From positions 62,001-126,000 of the forward strand of contig KK211225.1 in assembly GCA_000621185.1 (NCBI GenBank): a stretch of 64,000 nt of DNA, given 5' to 3'. This document shows, piece by piece, positions 11,713 to 22,598 of this stretch (position 1 is its first letter; the number at the start of each line of letters is the position of its first letter). Made by a program: the position numbers and the translations under genes. A model generated the notes under the pieces. The model did no database searches. It was not told the origin of the DNA and was given only the letters and a program-made list of their open reading frames with translations. This stretch comes from Franconibacter pulveris DSM 19144. Its GTDB lineage: Bacteria > Pseudomonadota > Gammaproteobacteria > Enterobacterales > Enterobacteriaceae.

Positions 11713-12387
11713 TTAAATTTCGTCTGGCGTACGCAAGTTTGTAACAGCAATACGTTCGCCGCGTTTACGTTCGCGCTCTGATTGCATATTGGCGCGATAA
11801 ACGCCCTGATCGCCAACGACCCAGGACAGCGGGCGGCGTTCTTTGCCAATCGACTCCTGCAGCAGCATCAGCGCCTGCATGTAAGCTTCAGGACGCGGCG
11901 GGCAGCCAGGAATATAAACGTCAACCGGCAGGAACTTATCGACGCCCTGCACCACAGAGTAAATGTCGTACATACCGCCGGAGTTCGCGCAAGCGCCCAT
12001 GGAGATAACCCATTTCGGCTCAAGCATCTGATCGTAGAGACGCTGAATCACCGGCGCCATCTTGGTAAACGGCGTACCCGCGATAACCATCAGATCCGCC
12101 TGACGCGGAGAGGCGCGCAGCACTTCTGCGCCGAAGCGAGCGACGTCATGCACTGCCGTAAACGATGTCACCATCTCTACGTAGCAGCATGAAAGGCCGA
12201 AGTTATAAGGCCAGATTGAGTTTTTGCGACCCCAGTTCACCATGTCGTGCAGGGCGTTCTCGAGCTTGCCCAGATAGACGGTGCGGTGAACCTGCTGTTC
12301 CAGGGGATCGGCGACAATCTCCTGTTTTTGCAGAGGGTAACGGTCGTTCTCACCGTTGGGATCTATGCGGGTGAGCGTGTAATCCAT
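11713..12387 (-). CDS. nuoB: NADH-quinone oxidoreductase subunit B (cluster N2)
   Basis: Holds the terminal cluster N2 that reduces quinone. The ligands Cys67, Cys68, Cys133 and Cys162 are all present ([28 protein letters not shown]). At 224 residues it is four longer than E. coli NuoB, owing to a short insertion in [14 protein letters not shown]. Position 106 is proline (AGTPFTK), where K-12 has a non-ligand cysteine. Confidence 0.98.
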   Translation of the reverse strand: MDYTLTRIDPNGENDRYPLQKQEIVADPLEQQVHRTVYLGKLENALHDMVNWGRKNSIWPYNFGLSCCYVEMVTSFTAVHDVARFGAEVLRASPRQADLMVIAGTPFTKMAPVIQRLYDQMLEPKWVISMGACANSGGMYDIYSVVQGVDKFLPVDVYIPGCPPRPEAYMQALMLLQESIGKERRPLSWVVGDQGVYRANMQSERERKRGERIAVTNLRTPDEI

Positions 12388-12402
12388 CTTATTGCCTCGC
12401 TG

Positions 12403-12849
12403 TTACTGCGTATGACGATTAGTGAGACCGCTCTGCTCAGGGTTAATACGCTCGCGACGTGAACGCGCGGGCGTCCAGTCCAGCGCGCCGATACGCACCA
12501 GATAAACCAGACCAGCCAGTAGCACTAAAATGAAAATTGCGGCTTCGACAAAGCCGACCCAACCGCTTTCGCGAATCGATGTCGACCATGCGTAGAGATA
12601 AAGGGCTTCAACGTCAAAGATGACGAAGAACATAGCCACCAGATAGAACTTTGCGGAAAGACGCAAGCGGGCGGTGCCCACCGAATCGATACCTGATTCA
12701 AAAGGAATGTTTTTGTGCCTCGCGCGTGCGCGTCCGCCTAAGAACCAGGCGCCTGCCAGCATCAGGCAACACAGACCAATTGCAACAATAAGAAAGATAG
12801 CGAATGCCCAGTGATGAGCGATGACTTCAGTGGATGTTGACATACGCAT
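12403..12849 (-). CDS. nuoA: NADH-quinone oxidoreductase subunit A
   Basis: First gene of the operon and a small membrane subunit (ND3-like). It is 148 residues with three hydrophobic segments. The loop with [21 protein letters not shown] and the acidic helix residues FDVEALYLY are typical. The start at MRMSTSTEV has GAG seven bases upstream; an inner ATG two codons on is possible. It precedes nuoB by 15 bases. Confidence 0.97.
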   Translation of the reverse strand: MRMSTSTEVIAHHWAFAIFLIVAIGLCCLMLAGAWFLGGRARARHKNIPFESGIDSVGTARLRLSAKFYLVAMFFVIFDVEALYLYAWSTSIRESGWVGFVEAAIFILVLLAGLVYLVRIGALDWTPARSRRERINPEQSGLTNRHTQ

Positions 12850-13489
12850 TGCTTAACTCAAAAAGTGGCGCTAAGACCCCTGCTCTTGCTGGCAGATGAA
12901 CACCACATCGATTTAAAGGGAGGAACAATAAACCTTACAATCACTACCAGAATTGTGATTTAGGCAGCAAATTGATGGGGTTTTTTACTCCTTTCTATAA
13001 CCTTTTGTCAACTTTAACAAAAGAATCCTCACATTAGTTTACATCCACGCAACCCTATTAACATTTGATGCCGTTTTACAACCCATTTTGTTGCCTGAAC
13101 GCCATTTTTAGCGCTGTTGAATCGTGTCCGTAAAGTGAGTTGATTAAAATTGCCTCCTTATTCTGGCAGGAAATGGCAACTATTCATCCCCCTTAGCAGG
13201 GGTATTTTCTTGATCTGAGACACGCTTTTGTTAATTTCTAGCAAAAAAGAACAACAATGCTGGTCAATTTTTAACAAGGCGACGGGTTTTTAAGCAAAAG
13301 GGCGTGGAAATGTCAGCCGCAGGAAAGCACAATCAATACCCGTAAAAAATCGCGGGAATTAAACATTCTGCGCACTTGTCTTTGCGGACTATCGATGTGA
13401 ATTGTGTAAAAATAAGCCCTTTAAGAGTTTAAAGGGCGCTGAAGGGGCTTTCTGACAGTTTACAAATTGTTACCAGTTTATCGCTTCGA
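12850..13489. promoter_or_regulatory. nuo promoter region and lrhA 3' region
   Basis: 640 bases without a convincing gene, between nuoA (leftward) and the end of lrhA (also leftward). The part near nuoA is AT-rich, as expected for the nuo promoter and leader; in E. coli nuo is controlled by ArcA, NarL, Fis, IHF and LrhA-type regulators from a far-upstream start. I could not assign individual boxes with confidence. The lrhA terminator lies at the right end. Confidence 0.6.
13405..13437 (-). terminator. lrhA intrinsic terminator
   Basis: Perfect nine-base stem GCCCTTTAA/TTAAAGGGC (13416-13437) with a four-base loop. On the minus strand it is followed by TTATTTTT. It lies about 50 bases past the lrhA stop. 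Confidence 0.85.
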
Positions 13490-14425
13490 TTATTCGAAAT
13501 CGCCGTCAGGCATCATTGAGTCATCGTCGTCGTCCGCCGTTGCGGCGTAATTCCATGGGGTGTAGCTGTTTTCCATGGACTGGAATATGACCTGAGCGAG
13601 ATCGTTCTGCCCTTTCGGATTACGGCACAGCAAGTATTGCGTTTCCGGCATTATCGGCAAGCCTTCAGAGGCGCCGAGCACCCGCAAATCCGGACTCATC
13701 ATTTCGACAGGCCGCGCAGTAACGCCAAGGCCCGCCTTAACCGCCGCCCGCACAGCAGGAAGCGTAGAAGCGACATAAGCGATGCGCCAGGGAAGTTTCG
13801 CCGCGTTAAGACTCTCAAGGATAACGTCACGTGAAGCGCTGCTTTCATCCAGCAGAACCAGAGGAATGGGCTCCCCTTTTTGCAGATTATAATCCGCCGC
13901 GCAATACCACATCGTCGGCGACGTCCGCAGCACGAGACTCTCAAAATTTGGGGGACAGGCGGTAGCGACAACAAGGTCGACTTCCTGTTGATTGAGCATT
14001 TCTAAAATAAACGGGGTGCGTTTAACGCGCACATCGAGCGCTAACTTCGGATAAACCGAACTAATGCGGTTTAAAAGGAAGGGCAAAATGGTATCGGCAG
14101 ACTCATCCGAAGCGCCAATCGTCAGCACCCCTTGCAGGCTGCTAAACATTAATGATGTGCATGCTTCATCGTTGAAGCGAAGAATTTTTCGCGCATAGCC
14201 AAGCAACTGAATGCCATGCTCAGTCAATAATTTATTACGACCGTGGCGTGCGAACAGCTCTTTTCCCACCAGCTGTTCCAGGCGCTGCATCTGCTGGCTT
14301 ACTGCCGATTGCGTTCGGCATACCGCCGCCGCCGCCGCTGCAAAGGTATTCAGATCGGCAACCGCCACAAAGGTCCGGAGCAGATCGAGGTCAAGATTAA
14401 GGATCGGACGATTTGCATTTATCAT
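13490..14425 (-). CDS. lrhA: LysR-family transcriptional regulator LrhA
   Basis: LysR-type regulator. In E. coli LrhA represses flhDC (motility) and affects RpoS and type 1 fimbriae. The winged helix lies near residues 14-60 ([29 protein letters not shown]). The effector domain includes [18 protein letters not shown]. The start is set at MINANRP, matching the E. coli N-terminus (311 residues); a GTG four codons upstream has no better ribosome site. The C-terminus ends in an acidic tail with five aspartates in a row. Confidence 0.95.
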   Translation of the reverse strand: MINANRPILNLDLDLLRTFVAVADLNTFAAAAAAVCRTQSAVSQQMQRLEQLVGKELFARHGRNKLLTEHGIQLLGYARKILRFNDEACTSLMFSSLQGVLTIGASDESADTILPFLLNRISSVYPKLALDVRVKRTPFILEMLNQQEVDLVVATACPPNFESLVLRTSPTMWYCAADYNLQKGEPIPLVLLDESSASRDVILESLNAAKLPWRIAYVASTLPAVRAAVKAGLGVTARPVEMMSPDLRVLGASEGLPIMPETQYLLCRNPKGQNDLAQVIFQSMENSYTPWNYAATADDDDDSMMPDGDFE

Positions 14426-15383
14426 ATTGTTATTCACTGTCAGGTTACGCTACCAGGCGGCCTTGGTTTAAAAGCTATGTGTCGTAAAGAAGGCAATTCC
14501 ATTTGGCGTGCGCATCCGGCTTCGATCAACAAGGGCAAACTACTCTTATTTTCCGAGGTTATTGCAGCACGAAAATCCGGCTAAGCTTACTTTTAATAAA
14601 TAAAGTTAATGCCATACATTCAAATATTTTGCACATTCATCCGGTATATTTAATTAAATTACTGGCGGTGCACTTGAATTTTACCGATTGGCTACAGCGA
14701 GGCCATTAGGGGCTTTCCTCTTATATGAAAGCCACGTTATGCTGAAGCTAAGCACCGCTCGGGAATATCGATAAGAAACAATTAAGTATCACGATAAACT
14801 GGCGAAACAGGTGTGATACCCGGCAGAGACGCCAGGGAATCGACATCAGTAACCAGGTCATACTATCTCATATTGAGGATTTTTTTAATAGCCTACGCAA
14901 ATTATCGAAGTATTCCTAATAAGCTGTTTATAAATACATACTTAATAAAGGCAACGTTAAAAGTTATATTAAATAAACTTTATTATTTCTTATTATTAAA
15001 AGCGCAAAACGTAACAAAGGATTCACAACAATAGCCGCTTTTTACCGGTCATTTCCAGGATTGATGAGCAGGGTTAATATTCATTTTTTTAGAGTGATCG
15101 CCGCTTAACGTGACCCGAAGAGAGAAAATAGGGCTTGCGTCCGCCGCGATTGTTATAACTTACCATAAAACCATCATTAACCAGGCTAATAATCTGCAAA
15201 CAAAAAATAATTTAGACATTTAATTCGCAAAATTCAATCGCTAAAGCTTCTTTTTTAAACAAACCGCTTTTGAAGAATAGAAGAAACCTAACGACTTCGC
15301 ACTTCAAAAGCCGTAACGGGAGGAGTACATTGTCGCCACCCGTTTCCACGGCAGGACGCGGGATAACATTGAAGGTCAGATCC
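14426..15383. promoter_or_regulatory. Long AT-rich lrhA-alaA divergent intergenic region
   Basis: About 960 bases between divergent lrhA and alaA. It is markedly AT-rich compared with the flanks, especially 14860-15020 and 15160-15260. It should hold both promoters and the long lrhA leader. At 14786-14835 two inverted repeats interleave. A 73-codon frame at 14813-15034 begins with GTG and lacks a ribosome site, so I do not call it. A clear Shine-Dalgarno GAAGG for alaA is at 15371-15375. Confidence 0.55.
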
Positions 15384-16598
15384 ATGTCACCCATCGAAAA
15401 ATCCAGCAAACTTGATAATGTCTGTTACGACATCCGCGGCCCGGTGCTTAAAGAAGCAAAGCGTCTGGAAGAGGAAGGCAATAAAGTCCTGAAACTCAAT
15501 ATCGGCAACCCTGCCCCATTCGGGTTCGACGCCCCGGATGAAATACTCGTCGATGTGATTCGCAACCTGCCCACCGCGCAGGGCTATAGCGATTCAAAAG
15601 GTCTCTATTCCGCCCGTAAAGCTATCATGCAGCATTATCAGGCGCGGGGAATGCGCGATGTGACCGTAGAGGATATCTACATCGGCAATGGGGTGTCTGA
15701 ACTGATCGTTCAGGCTATGCAGGCGCTGCTTAACAGCGGTGATGAAATGTTAGTGCCGGCGCCGGATTACCCGTTATGGACGGCGGCCGTCTCTCTCTCC
15801 AGCGGTAAAGCGGTGCATTACTTGTGTGATGAATCCTCCGACTGGTTCCCGGACCTGGACGACATTCGCGCAAAAATCACTCCCCGCACGCGCGGCATCG
15901 TTATCATCAACCCGAATAACCCCACCGGCGCAGTCTATTCAAAAGAGTTACTGCTGGAAGTGGTCGAAATTGCGCGCCAGCATAATCTCATCATTTTTGC
16001 GGACGAAATTTACGACAAAATTCTTTATGACGACGCAGAACACCACTCTATCGCCGCGCTGGCGCCGGATCTGCTGACTGTCACTTTTAACGGGTTATCG
16101 AAAACTTACCGCGTCGCGGGTTTCCGTCAGGGCTGGATGGTGCTGAACGGACCGAAAAAGCATGCCAAAGGCTATATCGAAGGGCTTGAGATGCTTGCCT
16201 CGATGCGCCTGTGCGCTAATGTGCCGGCGCAACATGCGATTCAGACCGCGCTTGGCGGCTACCAGAGCATCAGCGAATTTATCGTGCCGGGCGGACGGCT
16301 ATACGATCAGCGCAACCGCGCCTGGGAATTGATCAATGATATTCCAGGAGTCAGCTGCGTGAAACCGCGCGGCGCGCTCTATATGTTCCCAAAGATTGAC
16401 GCTAAGCGCTTTAATATCCACGACGACCAGAAAATGGTGCTGGACTTTCTGTTGCAGGAAAAAGTGCTGCTGGTACAAGGCACTGCGTTCAACTGGCCGT
16501 GGCCGGACCATGTGCGCATCGTTACCTTGCCGCGTATCGATGAGCTGGATTTAGCCATTACTAAATTCGGCCGTTTCCTTTCGGGTTACCATCAGTAA
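15384..16598 (+). CDS. alaA: Glutamate-pyruvate aminotransferase AlaA
   Basis: PLP-dependent class I aminotransferase that makes alanine from pyruvate and glutamate. The start is the ATG of MSPIEKSSKL with GAAGG eight bases upstream. The frame is open 38 codons further upstream, but that stretch has no family similarity. The 404 residues match E. coli AlaA. Visible are the PLP lysine Lys240 in NGLSKTYR, NPNNPTG at 177-183, and ADEIYDK. Confidence 0.97.
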   Translation: MSPIEKSSKLDNVCYDIRGPVLKEAKRLEEEGNKVLKLNIGNPAPFGFDAPDEILVDVIRNLPTAQGYSDSKGLYSARKAIMQHYQARGMRDVTVEDIYIGNGVSELIVQAMQALLNSGDEMLVPAPDYPLWTAAVSLSSGKAVHYLCDESSDWFPDLDDIRAKITPRTRGIVIINPNNPTGAVYSKELLLEVVEIARQHNLIIFADEIYDKILYDDAEHHSIAALAPDLLTVTFNGLSKTYRVAGFRQGWMVLNGPKKHAKGYIEGLEMLASMRLCANVPAQHAIQTALGGYQSISEFIVPGGRLYDQRNRAWELINDIPGVSCVKPRGALYMFPKIDAKRFNIHDDQKMVLDFLLQEKVLLVQGTAFNWPWPDHVRIVTLPRIDELDLAITKFGRFLSGYHQ

Positions 16599-16606
16599 AA
16601 CGTTCA

Positions 16607-16628
16607 GGGGAAGATTTGCATCTTCCCC
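16607..16628 (+). other. alaA 3' hairpin
   Basis: Perfect nine-base stem GGGGAAGAT/ATCTTCCCC with loop TTGC, just after the alaA stop. A T-run (TTTTTT) appears only about 20 bases later, so termination may be inefficient and some transcripts may enter yfbR. Confidence 0.6.
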
Positions 16629-16677
16629 CGCCTCCCTCCACAATGGTTTTTTGTCGCGGTAACAGACAGAGCCCATT

Positions 16678-17277
16678 ATGAATCAGAGTCACTTCTTCGC
16701 TTATCTTTCCCGTCTTAAACTTATCAATCGCTGGCCGCTGATGCGCAACGTGCGTACGGAAAATGTCTCCGAGCACAGTCTGCAGGTGGCGATGGTGGCG
16801 CACGCCCTGGCGGTGATTAAGAACCGCAAGTTTGGCGGCGAGCTGAATGCTGAGCGTATTGCTCTGCTGGCGATGTATCACGACGCCAGCGAAGTGTTGA
16901 CCGGCGATTTGCCGACGCCGGTAAAATATTTCAACACGCAAATCGCCCATGAGTACAAGGCCATCGAGAAGATTGCCCAACAAAAACTGGTGGAGATGGT
17001 GCCGGAAGAACTGCGCGATTTTTTCGCGCCGTTGATTGATGAGCACCATTACAGCGATGAAGAAAAAGCAGTAGTAAAACAGGCGGATGCGCTATGCGCT
17101 TATCTGAAATGCCTTGAAGAGCTCTCTGCCGGCAACAACGAATTTTTACTGGCAAAAAGCCGCCTGGAAAAAACGCTTGATGAGCGGCGCAGCGCCGAAA
17201 TGGACTATTTCATTGAGATGTTTGTCCCAAGCTTCCATCTTTCGCTGGATGAGATAAGCCAGGACTCCGCGCTTTAA
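16678..17277 (+). CDS. yfbR: 5'-deoxynucleotidase YfbR
   Basis: HD-domain phosphohydrolase that removes phosphate from deoxyribonucleoside 5'-monophosphates. It is 199 residues, identical in length to E. coli YfbR. The HD metal ligands His33 (SEHSLQVA) and His68-Asp69 ([12 protein letters not shown]) are present. The stop lies 13 bases from that of convergent yfbS. Confidence 0.96.
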   Translation: MNQSHFFAYLSRLKLINRWPLMRNVRTENVSEHSLQVAMVAHALAVIKNRKFGGELNAERIALLAMYHDASEVLTGDLPTPVKYFNTQIAHEYKAIEKIAQQKLVEMVPEELRDFFAPLIDEHHYSDEEKAVVKQADALCAYLKCLEELSAGNNEFLLAKSRLEKTLDERRSAEMDYFIEMFVPSFHLSLDEISQDSAL

Positions 17278-17290
17278 TCCGCTGCCCGCT

Positions 17291-19120
17291 TCAGAAAGGG
17301 AACAACAGCGGGATCATCACTACGCAGATGATCATCACCATCAGCGTAAAGGGTACGCCGAGCTTCACAAAATCGCTGAATGAGTAACGCCCCGGCCCCA
17401 ACACCAGCGTATTGACGGGCGACGAGACCGGGGTCATAAAGGCGGCGGATGCCGCCATCGCCACCGCCATAGCGAAAGGATAAGGCGATACGCCCATGGA
17501 TTTCGCCGCCGCTAACGCGACAGGGGCCATCAGCACAGCCGTCGCGGTATTGGAGATAAACAGCCCCGTCGCCGCGCACAAAACAAACAGACACGCCAGC
17601 ATCGCCTGAGGACCATAACCGCCGCCGAGCTCCATCAGCCCGCGTACCACCAAGTCGACGCCACCGGTTTTTTGCAGCGCCAGCGCAAAAGGCATCATGC
17701 CGACGATAAGAATAATGCTCGGCCAATGGATCGCCTTATAAGCGCTTTGCAAATCGATACAGCGAAATTTGCCCATCAGCAGACAGGCGATGATCGCGGC
17801 GATGGGGTTGGGAATTTCATCGGTCAACATCATCGCCACCATAAGCGCCAGGCAAAAAATAGCATGCGGCGCCTGGCTATGGGCGGGCGAGGCATCGCTT
17901 TCCTCTACCGGCAAATTAAGCACCAGGAAGTCATGGCCCCTGCCCCCTAGCTTGCTGATGAGTTTCCAGTCTCCGACTACCAGCAAGATATCGCCAAGCA
18001 TCAGCGGCTCATCAACGATGGCGCCTTTCAGCGCCGCGCCGTCTCGCCGCAGCCCTACGACATTCAGCCCATAACGTGTGCGAAAACCGATTTCGCGCAC
18101 GCTTTTACCAATGATTTCCGATTCCGGTATCAGCGACACTTCCGCCATCCCGACATCCAGCGCCTGGTCAGAGAAATATTCGCCGCGCAGGATCATCGGT
18201 TCAAGCTGCTGTTCGCTGCAAAACTGACGCAGGTCCACTTCAGGGTCGGACATATCTATCAGCAGCACGTCGCGGGCGCGAAACTCCGTGACGCCCGTCA
18301 CGTTTACGATAACCCGGCGAAAGCGCCGCCAGCGCTCAAGGCCAATCACATTCGCACCATAGCGCTCGCGCAATTTCAAATCGTCCAGCCGATGGCCGAC
18401 CATCGGCGAACCCGGACGAATCGCCAGGCGGCGGGCGCGGCCCGTAAGATGATAATCTTTAATCAGATCGCGAAAGGTGCGGCGTTTCCAGCTTGCCTGG
18501 TCTGCGGCGCCGCTCACTTTGAGCATGAAGCGAAACAGCAGCATGTAGACGATGCCGCAAAGCAGAATCGCCAGCCCAAGCGGCGTGACGTCAAAGAACT
18601 CAAACCCTTTAAACCCTTCGCGCAGCAGCTCGCTGTTAACCACCAGATTGGGCGGCGTGGCGACCAGCGTCATCATGCCGCTGATAAGCCCGGCGAAGCT
18701 CAGCGGCATCATCAGGCGCGAAGGCGAAATTTTCATACGCGAGCAGACGCTAAGCACCACCGGAATGAAAATGGCCACGACGCCAGTCGAGCTCATAAAC
18801 GCACCCAGCCCCGCGACGGTGAGCATAAGCAGGATAAGCATTCTGGTTTCGCTGCTTCCCGCCACGCTCATCAGCCACGAGCCCATTTTGGTGGCGACGC
18901 CGGTGCGCACCAGGCCATCGCCGATGATAAACAGCGCGGCGATAAGAATGACGTTAGGATCGCTAAAGCCTGCAAAGGCTTCGTTGAGTGTTAAGGTGCC
19001 GCTTAAGACAAACGCGATGATAACCAGCAGCGCCACGGCGTCCATACGCACCTTGCCGGTAGCGAAAAGCGCCACCGCTACCGCCAGCAGACTGAGTACC
19101 CAAATCAGTTCACCGTTCAC
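17291..19120 (-). CDS. yfbS: SLC13/DASS-type transporter with two RCK_C domains YfbS
   Basis: Inner-membrane transporter of the divalent anion:sodium symporter / ArsB-NhaD superfamily. Its substrate is not established. Hydrophobic N- and C-terminal halves flank a hydrophilic centre (about residues 205-375) with two TrkA-C (RCK_C) regulatory repeats. Each repeat has the pattern of G..L..RYG.NV.GL ([18 protein letters not shown] and [16 protein letters not shown]). Length is 609 residues. The start is GTG, with AGGACAGG upstream. Confidence 0.93.
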   Translation of the reverse strand: MNGELIWVLSLLAVAVALFATGKVRMDAVALLVIIAFVLSGTLTLNEAFAGFSDPNVILIAALFIIGDGLVRTGVATKMGSWLMSVAGSSETRMLILLMLTVAGLGAFMSSTGVVAIFIPVVLSVCSRMKISPSRLMMPLSFAGLISGMMTLVATPPNLVVNSELLREGFKGFEFFDVTPLGLAILLCGIVYMLLFRFMLKVSGAADQASWKRRTFRDLIKDYHLTGRARRLAIRPGSPMVGHRLDDLKLRERYGANVIGLERWRRFRRVIVNVTGVTEFRARDVLLIDMSDPEVDLRQFCSEQQLEPMILRGEYFSDQALDVGMAEVSLIPESEIIGKSVREIGFRTRYGLNVVGLRRDGAALKGAIVDEPLMLGDILLVVGDWKLISKLGGRGHDFLVLNLPVEESDASPAHSQAPHAIFCLALMVAMMLTDEIPNPIAAIIACLLMGKFRCIDLQSAYKAIHWPSIILIVGMMPFALALQKTGGVDLVVRGLMELGGGYGPQAMLACLFVLCAATGLFISNTATAVLMAPVALAAAKSMGVSPYPFAMAVAMAASAAFMTPVSSPVNTLVLGPGRYSFSDFVKLGVPFTLMVMIICVVMIPLLFPF

Positions 19121-19183
19121 AACCTGTCCTTGTTTTCATGGCGCCCGGTTATGCCGGGTTCAGTGGTTTGCCTGAAAGAGAAG

Positions 19184-19210
19184 CACGGCGAGAAACCATT
19201 TCTCGCCGTG
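19184..19210 (-). terminator. Probable hxpA (yfbT) terminator
   Basis: Perfect 12-base stem CACGGCGAGAAA/TTTCTCGCCGTG with a three-base loop, between the hxpA stop and the yfbS start. On the minus strand a weak pyrimidine tract (CTTCTCTTTC) follows. It may only partly stop transcription. Confidence 0.55.
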
Positions 19211-19259
19211 ATGGAAGGTTAACAATAACCGGTTCGCGCAGAGGCGATCCGGGGTTACA

Positions 19260-19925
19260 TCATGAATGCGTCTTTTTACTGACGCTAACGGTGCCGTCCG
19301 GCATTTTTTCAATCGTCAGCTCATCCAGACGCGTAATGACCAGCGCAGCTTCATCCAGACGCGGCGTGGTTTCAGGCGCGTTTACCGCAATGACGGGCGA
19401 ACCAGCGGCAAGGCCGGAATGAATGCCCGCCGGGGCATCTTCCACAACCGCGCATTCTTCAGGCGCCAGGCCCAGCAGCTGCGCGCCAAGCAAGTAAGCA
19501 TCCGGCTCTGGTTTCCCCCGCTTAACCCGCTCCGCCGTGACGAACACTTCCGGCAGCGGCAGCTCGCTTGCCTTACGGCGCGCCGAGGCGACCGGCATTG
19601 AACCTGAGGTCACAATAGCCCAGGGAATGTCCGCCTCGTTCAATTGCGCGAGCAGCGCCTTCGCGCCCGGGAGCGCCACAATACCTTCGGTATCGGAAGC
19701 TTCAATTTGCTCGAGTCGGGAAAACTCGGCGGCAATCTCCTCTTCACTCCGGCCGGGCATAAAATGGCGCAGCGAGGTAATGGCCTGCTTGCCATGAATA
19801 AAGCTTAAAACCTCTTCATGGCTGATGCCGAAACGATCGGCCCAGCTGCACCAGGCGCGCTCAACGGTCGCCAGCGAATCCACCAGCGTACCGTCGAGGT
19901 CGAACAAAAATCCTTTACACTTCAC
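19260..19925 (-). CDS. hxpA: HAD-family sugar phosphatase HxpA (YfbT)
   Basis: HAD-superfamily phosphatase acting on hexitol and sugar phosphates. The nucleophile motif FLFDLDGTLVDS holds Asp9 and Asp11. Motif II (VTSG), the lysine in KRGKPEPDAYL and motif III (VVEDAPAG) follow. Length 221 versus about 216 in E. coli. The start is GTG, with GGGAG six bases upstream. Confidence 0.95.
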   Translation of the reverse strand: MKCKGFLFDLDGTLVDSLATVERAWCSWADRFGISHEEVLSFIHGKQAITSLRHFMPGRSEEEIAAEFSRLEQIEASDTEGIVALPGAKALLAQLNEADIPWAIVTSGSMPVASARRKASELPLPEVFVTAERVKRGKPEPDAYLLGAQLLGLAPEECAVVEDAPAGIHSGLAAGSPVIAVNAPETTPRLDEAALVITRLDELTIEKMPDGTVSVSKKTHS

Positions 19926-19937
19926 ATGCAGCTCCCG

Positions 19938-20498
<561 letters not shown>

Positions 20499-20521
20499 TT
20501 ATATGCGCAACCCGGGGTCAA

Positions 20522-20977
20522 TTACAAATCATCAAGGAAAGTTTTGTCGAGCTGCTTAAACGCGCGCTTTAACGTATCGGCCAGCGCCTGATAGTCGGGC
20601 TTGCCTTCGACCGGCGCCAGCGCCTGTCCCGCCTCCTGCAGCTTGCCGCGCACTTCGTAAAACCATTGCAATACCGAAGGTGGCAACGGCGTGACCGAAC
20701 GTTTGCCAAGCCACCACAGCCCCTGCATCGGCAGGCTCAGGGCGAATAGCGCGGTCGCGACCGCCGGACCCAGCTGCCCGCCAAGGGCAATTTGCCAACA
20801 TAACGTAAATACGGCAATCGGCGGCATAAAGCGGATTGCATGGCGGGTGGCGCGGATAACGCGGTTTTCAACAAAGACGGGAGCGAGGCGTTTTTCAAGA
20901 GGCCACGTCTTCGCATAGTGCTGCCCACGACGGAACAGACTGAAGAAACTCACCGGGCGATTTTCGGGTGTAGACAT
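20522..20977 (-). CDS. yfbV: UPF0208 membrane protein YfbV
   Basis: 151-residue protein with two hydrophobic segments near residues 47-85 ([39 protein letters not shown]). In E. coli YfbV has been implicated in insulating the Ter macrodomain of the chromosome. Length equals the E. coli protein. A GAGGTGA ribosome site precedes the ATG. It is divergent from ackA. Confidence 0.95.
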   Translation of the reverse strand: MSTPENRPVSFFSLFRRGQHYAKTWPLEKRLAPVFVENRVIRATRHAIRFMPPIAVFTLCWQIALGGQLGPAVATALFALSLPMQGLWWLGKRSVTPLPPSVLQWFYEVRGKLQEAGQALAPVEGKPDYQALADTLKRAFKQLDKTFLDDL

Positions 20978-21311
20978 GGCGTCACCTCAACTTCAAGTAT
21001 AAAAAATAAAATAATCGTGCAAGATAGCAACTGTACATGACAACGTTCAAAATATTTTGTCAATCCTCGCCGCGATCGAGTATCCTGTGCGCGCCTGTGA
21101 TGGCGTAGACCGGGCGCCGGACGCTGTCAAACTAATTCATAAAATGCCGTTGCCGAAAAAAAGCGCAAAATGGCGTAAACTCATGTGTATTTCTTGTCAT
21201 GGCAGAATTTTCGCCTGGCATGACGTTAATCATAAATGTCGGCGTCATCTTGCGCTACGCTCAGAGACTCCCTGACGTTTTTTTAGCCACGTATCAATAA
21301 TAGGTACTTCC
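20978..21311. promoter_or_regulatory. yfbV-ackA divergent promoter region
   Basis: 334 bases between divergent yfbV and ackA. It must contain the ackA-pta promoter. The right half contains AT-rich stretches and an AGGT ribosome site six bases before the ackA ATG. I could not assign FNR, ArcA or other boxes confidently. No gene is seen. Confidence 0.5.
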
Positions 21312-22514
21312 ATGTCGAGTAAGTTAGTACTGGTTCTCAACTGCGGTAGCTCCTCACTGAAATTCGCAATCATCGATGCTGTTAATGGTGAAGAGTACCT
21401 CTCCGGTCTGGCCGAGTGTTTCCATCTTCCTGAAGCCCGCATCAAATGGAAAATGGATGGCGGTAAGCAGGAAGCTGCGCTGGGCGCAGGCGCTGCGCAC
21501 AGCGAAGCGCTGAACTTCATCGTTAATACTATTCTGGCACAAAAACCTGAACTCTCCGCACAGCTGACCGCAATTGGTCATCGTATCGTACATGGCGGCG
21601 AGAAGTACACCAGCTCAGTCGTGATTGACGACTCGGTCATCCAGGGCATCAAAGATGCAGCCTCTTTCGCCCCGCTGCACAACCCGGCTCACCTTATCGG
21701 CATCGCTGAAGCGCTGAAGTCTTTCCCGAAACTGGCTAAGAAAAACGTGGCCGTATTTGACACCGCGTTCCATCAGACCATGCCTGAAGAGTCTTATCTC
21801 TACGCCCTGCCGTACAAACTGTACAAAGAGCACGGCATCCGCCGTTACGGCGCGCACGGCACCAGCCACTTCTATGTAACCCAGGAAGCGGCCAAAATGC
21901 TGAACAAGCCGGTGGAAGAGCTGAATATCATTACCTGCCATCTGGGCAACGGCGGCTCGGTCTCCGCTATCCGTAACGGCAAATGCGTGGATACCTCTAT
22001 GGGTCTGACCCCGCTGGAAGGTCTGGTGATGGGCACCCGTTCCGGTGACATCGACCCGGCTATCGTATTCCATCTGCACGATGCGCTGGGCATGAGCGTT
22101 GATCAGATCAACAAGCTGCTGACCAAAGAGTCCGGCCTGCTGGGTCTGACTGAAGTGACCAGCGACTGCCGCTACGTTGAAGACAACTACGAAGCGAAAG
22201 AAGACGCGAAGCGTGCGATGGACGTTTACTGCCACCGCCTGGCGAAATACATCGGCTCCTACACCGCGCTGATGGAAGGCCGTCTGGACGCCGTGGTCTT
22301 CACCGGCGGCATTGGTGAGAACGCCGCCATGGTGCGTGAACTCTCCCTCGGCAAGCTGGGCGTGCTCGGCTTTGAAGTGGACCACGAGCGCAACCTGGCC
22401 GCCCGCTTCGGCAAGTCTGGCTTCATCAACAAAGAAGGCACCACCCTCGCCGTGGTCATCCCGACCAACGAAGAACTGGTTATCGCTCAGGACGCCAGCC
22501 GTCTGACCGCCTGA
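21312..22514 (+). CDS. ackA: Acetate kinase
   Basis: Converts acetyl phosphate and ADP to acetate and ATP, the last step of the overflow and fermentative acetate pathway. It is 400 residues, as in E. coli. The family signatures are [12 protein letters not shown] at residues 8-19 and [15 protein letters not shown]. The ATP-site motif FTGGIGENA is near residue 330. It is followed by pta on the same strand. Confidence 0.98.
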   Translation: MSSKLVLVLNCGSSSLKFAIIDAVNGEEYLSGLAECFHLPEARIKWKMDGGKQEAALGAGAAHSEALNFIVNTILAQKPELSAQLTAIGHRIVHGGEKYTSSVVIDDSVIQGIKDAASFAPLHNPAHLIGIAEALKSFPKLAKKNVAVFDTAFHQTMPEESYLYALPYKLYKEHGIRRYGAHGTSHFYVTQEAAKMLNKPVEELNIITCHLGNGGSVSAIRNGKCVDTSMGLTPLEGLVMGTRSGDIDPAIVFHLHDALGMSVDQINKLLTKESGLLGLTEVTSDCRYVEDNYEAKEDAKRAMDVYCHRLAKYIGSYTALMEGRLDAVVFTGGIGENAAMVRELSLGKLGVLGFEVDHERNLAARFGKSGFINKEGTTLAVVIPTNEELVIAQDASRLTA

Positions 22515-22519
22515 TACCC

Positions 22520-22550
22520 CACCGCCAGCCTGTGCTGGCGGTGTTGTTTT
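22520..22550 (+). terminator. ackA-pta intergenic terminator or attenuator
   Basis: Perfect ten-base stem CACCGCCAGC/GCTGGCGGTG (22520-22543) with a four-base loop, followed by TTGTTTT. It sits in the 84-base gap before pta and probably lowers pta transcription relative to ackA. Confidence 0.75.
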
Positions 22551-22598
22551 GTGTCGCGCCAGAGGATTCTGGCCGCAACGAACGAAAGAGGATAAACC

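Noticed and set aside
14813-15034. 73-codon frame in the lrhA-alaA gap with hydrophobic stretches
   Set aside because: The GTG start lacks a usable ribosome site, and the apparent hydrophobicity follows from AT-rich DNA.
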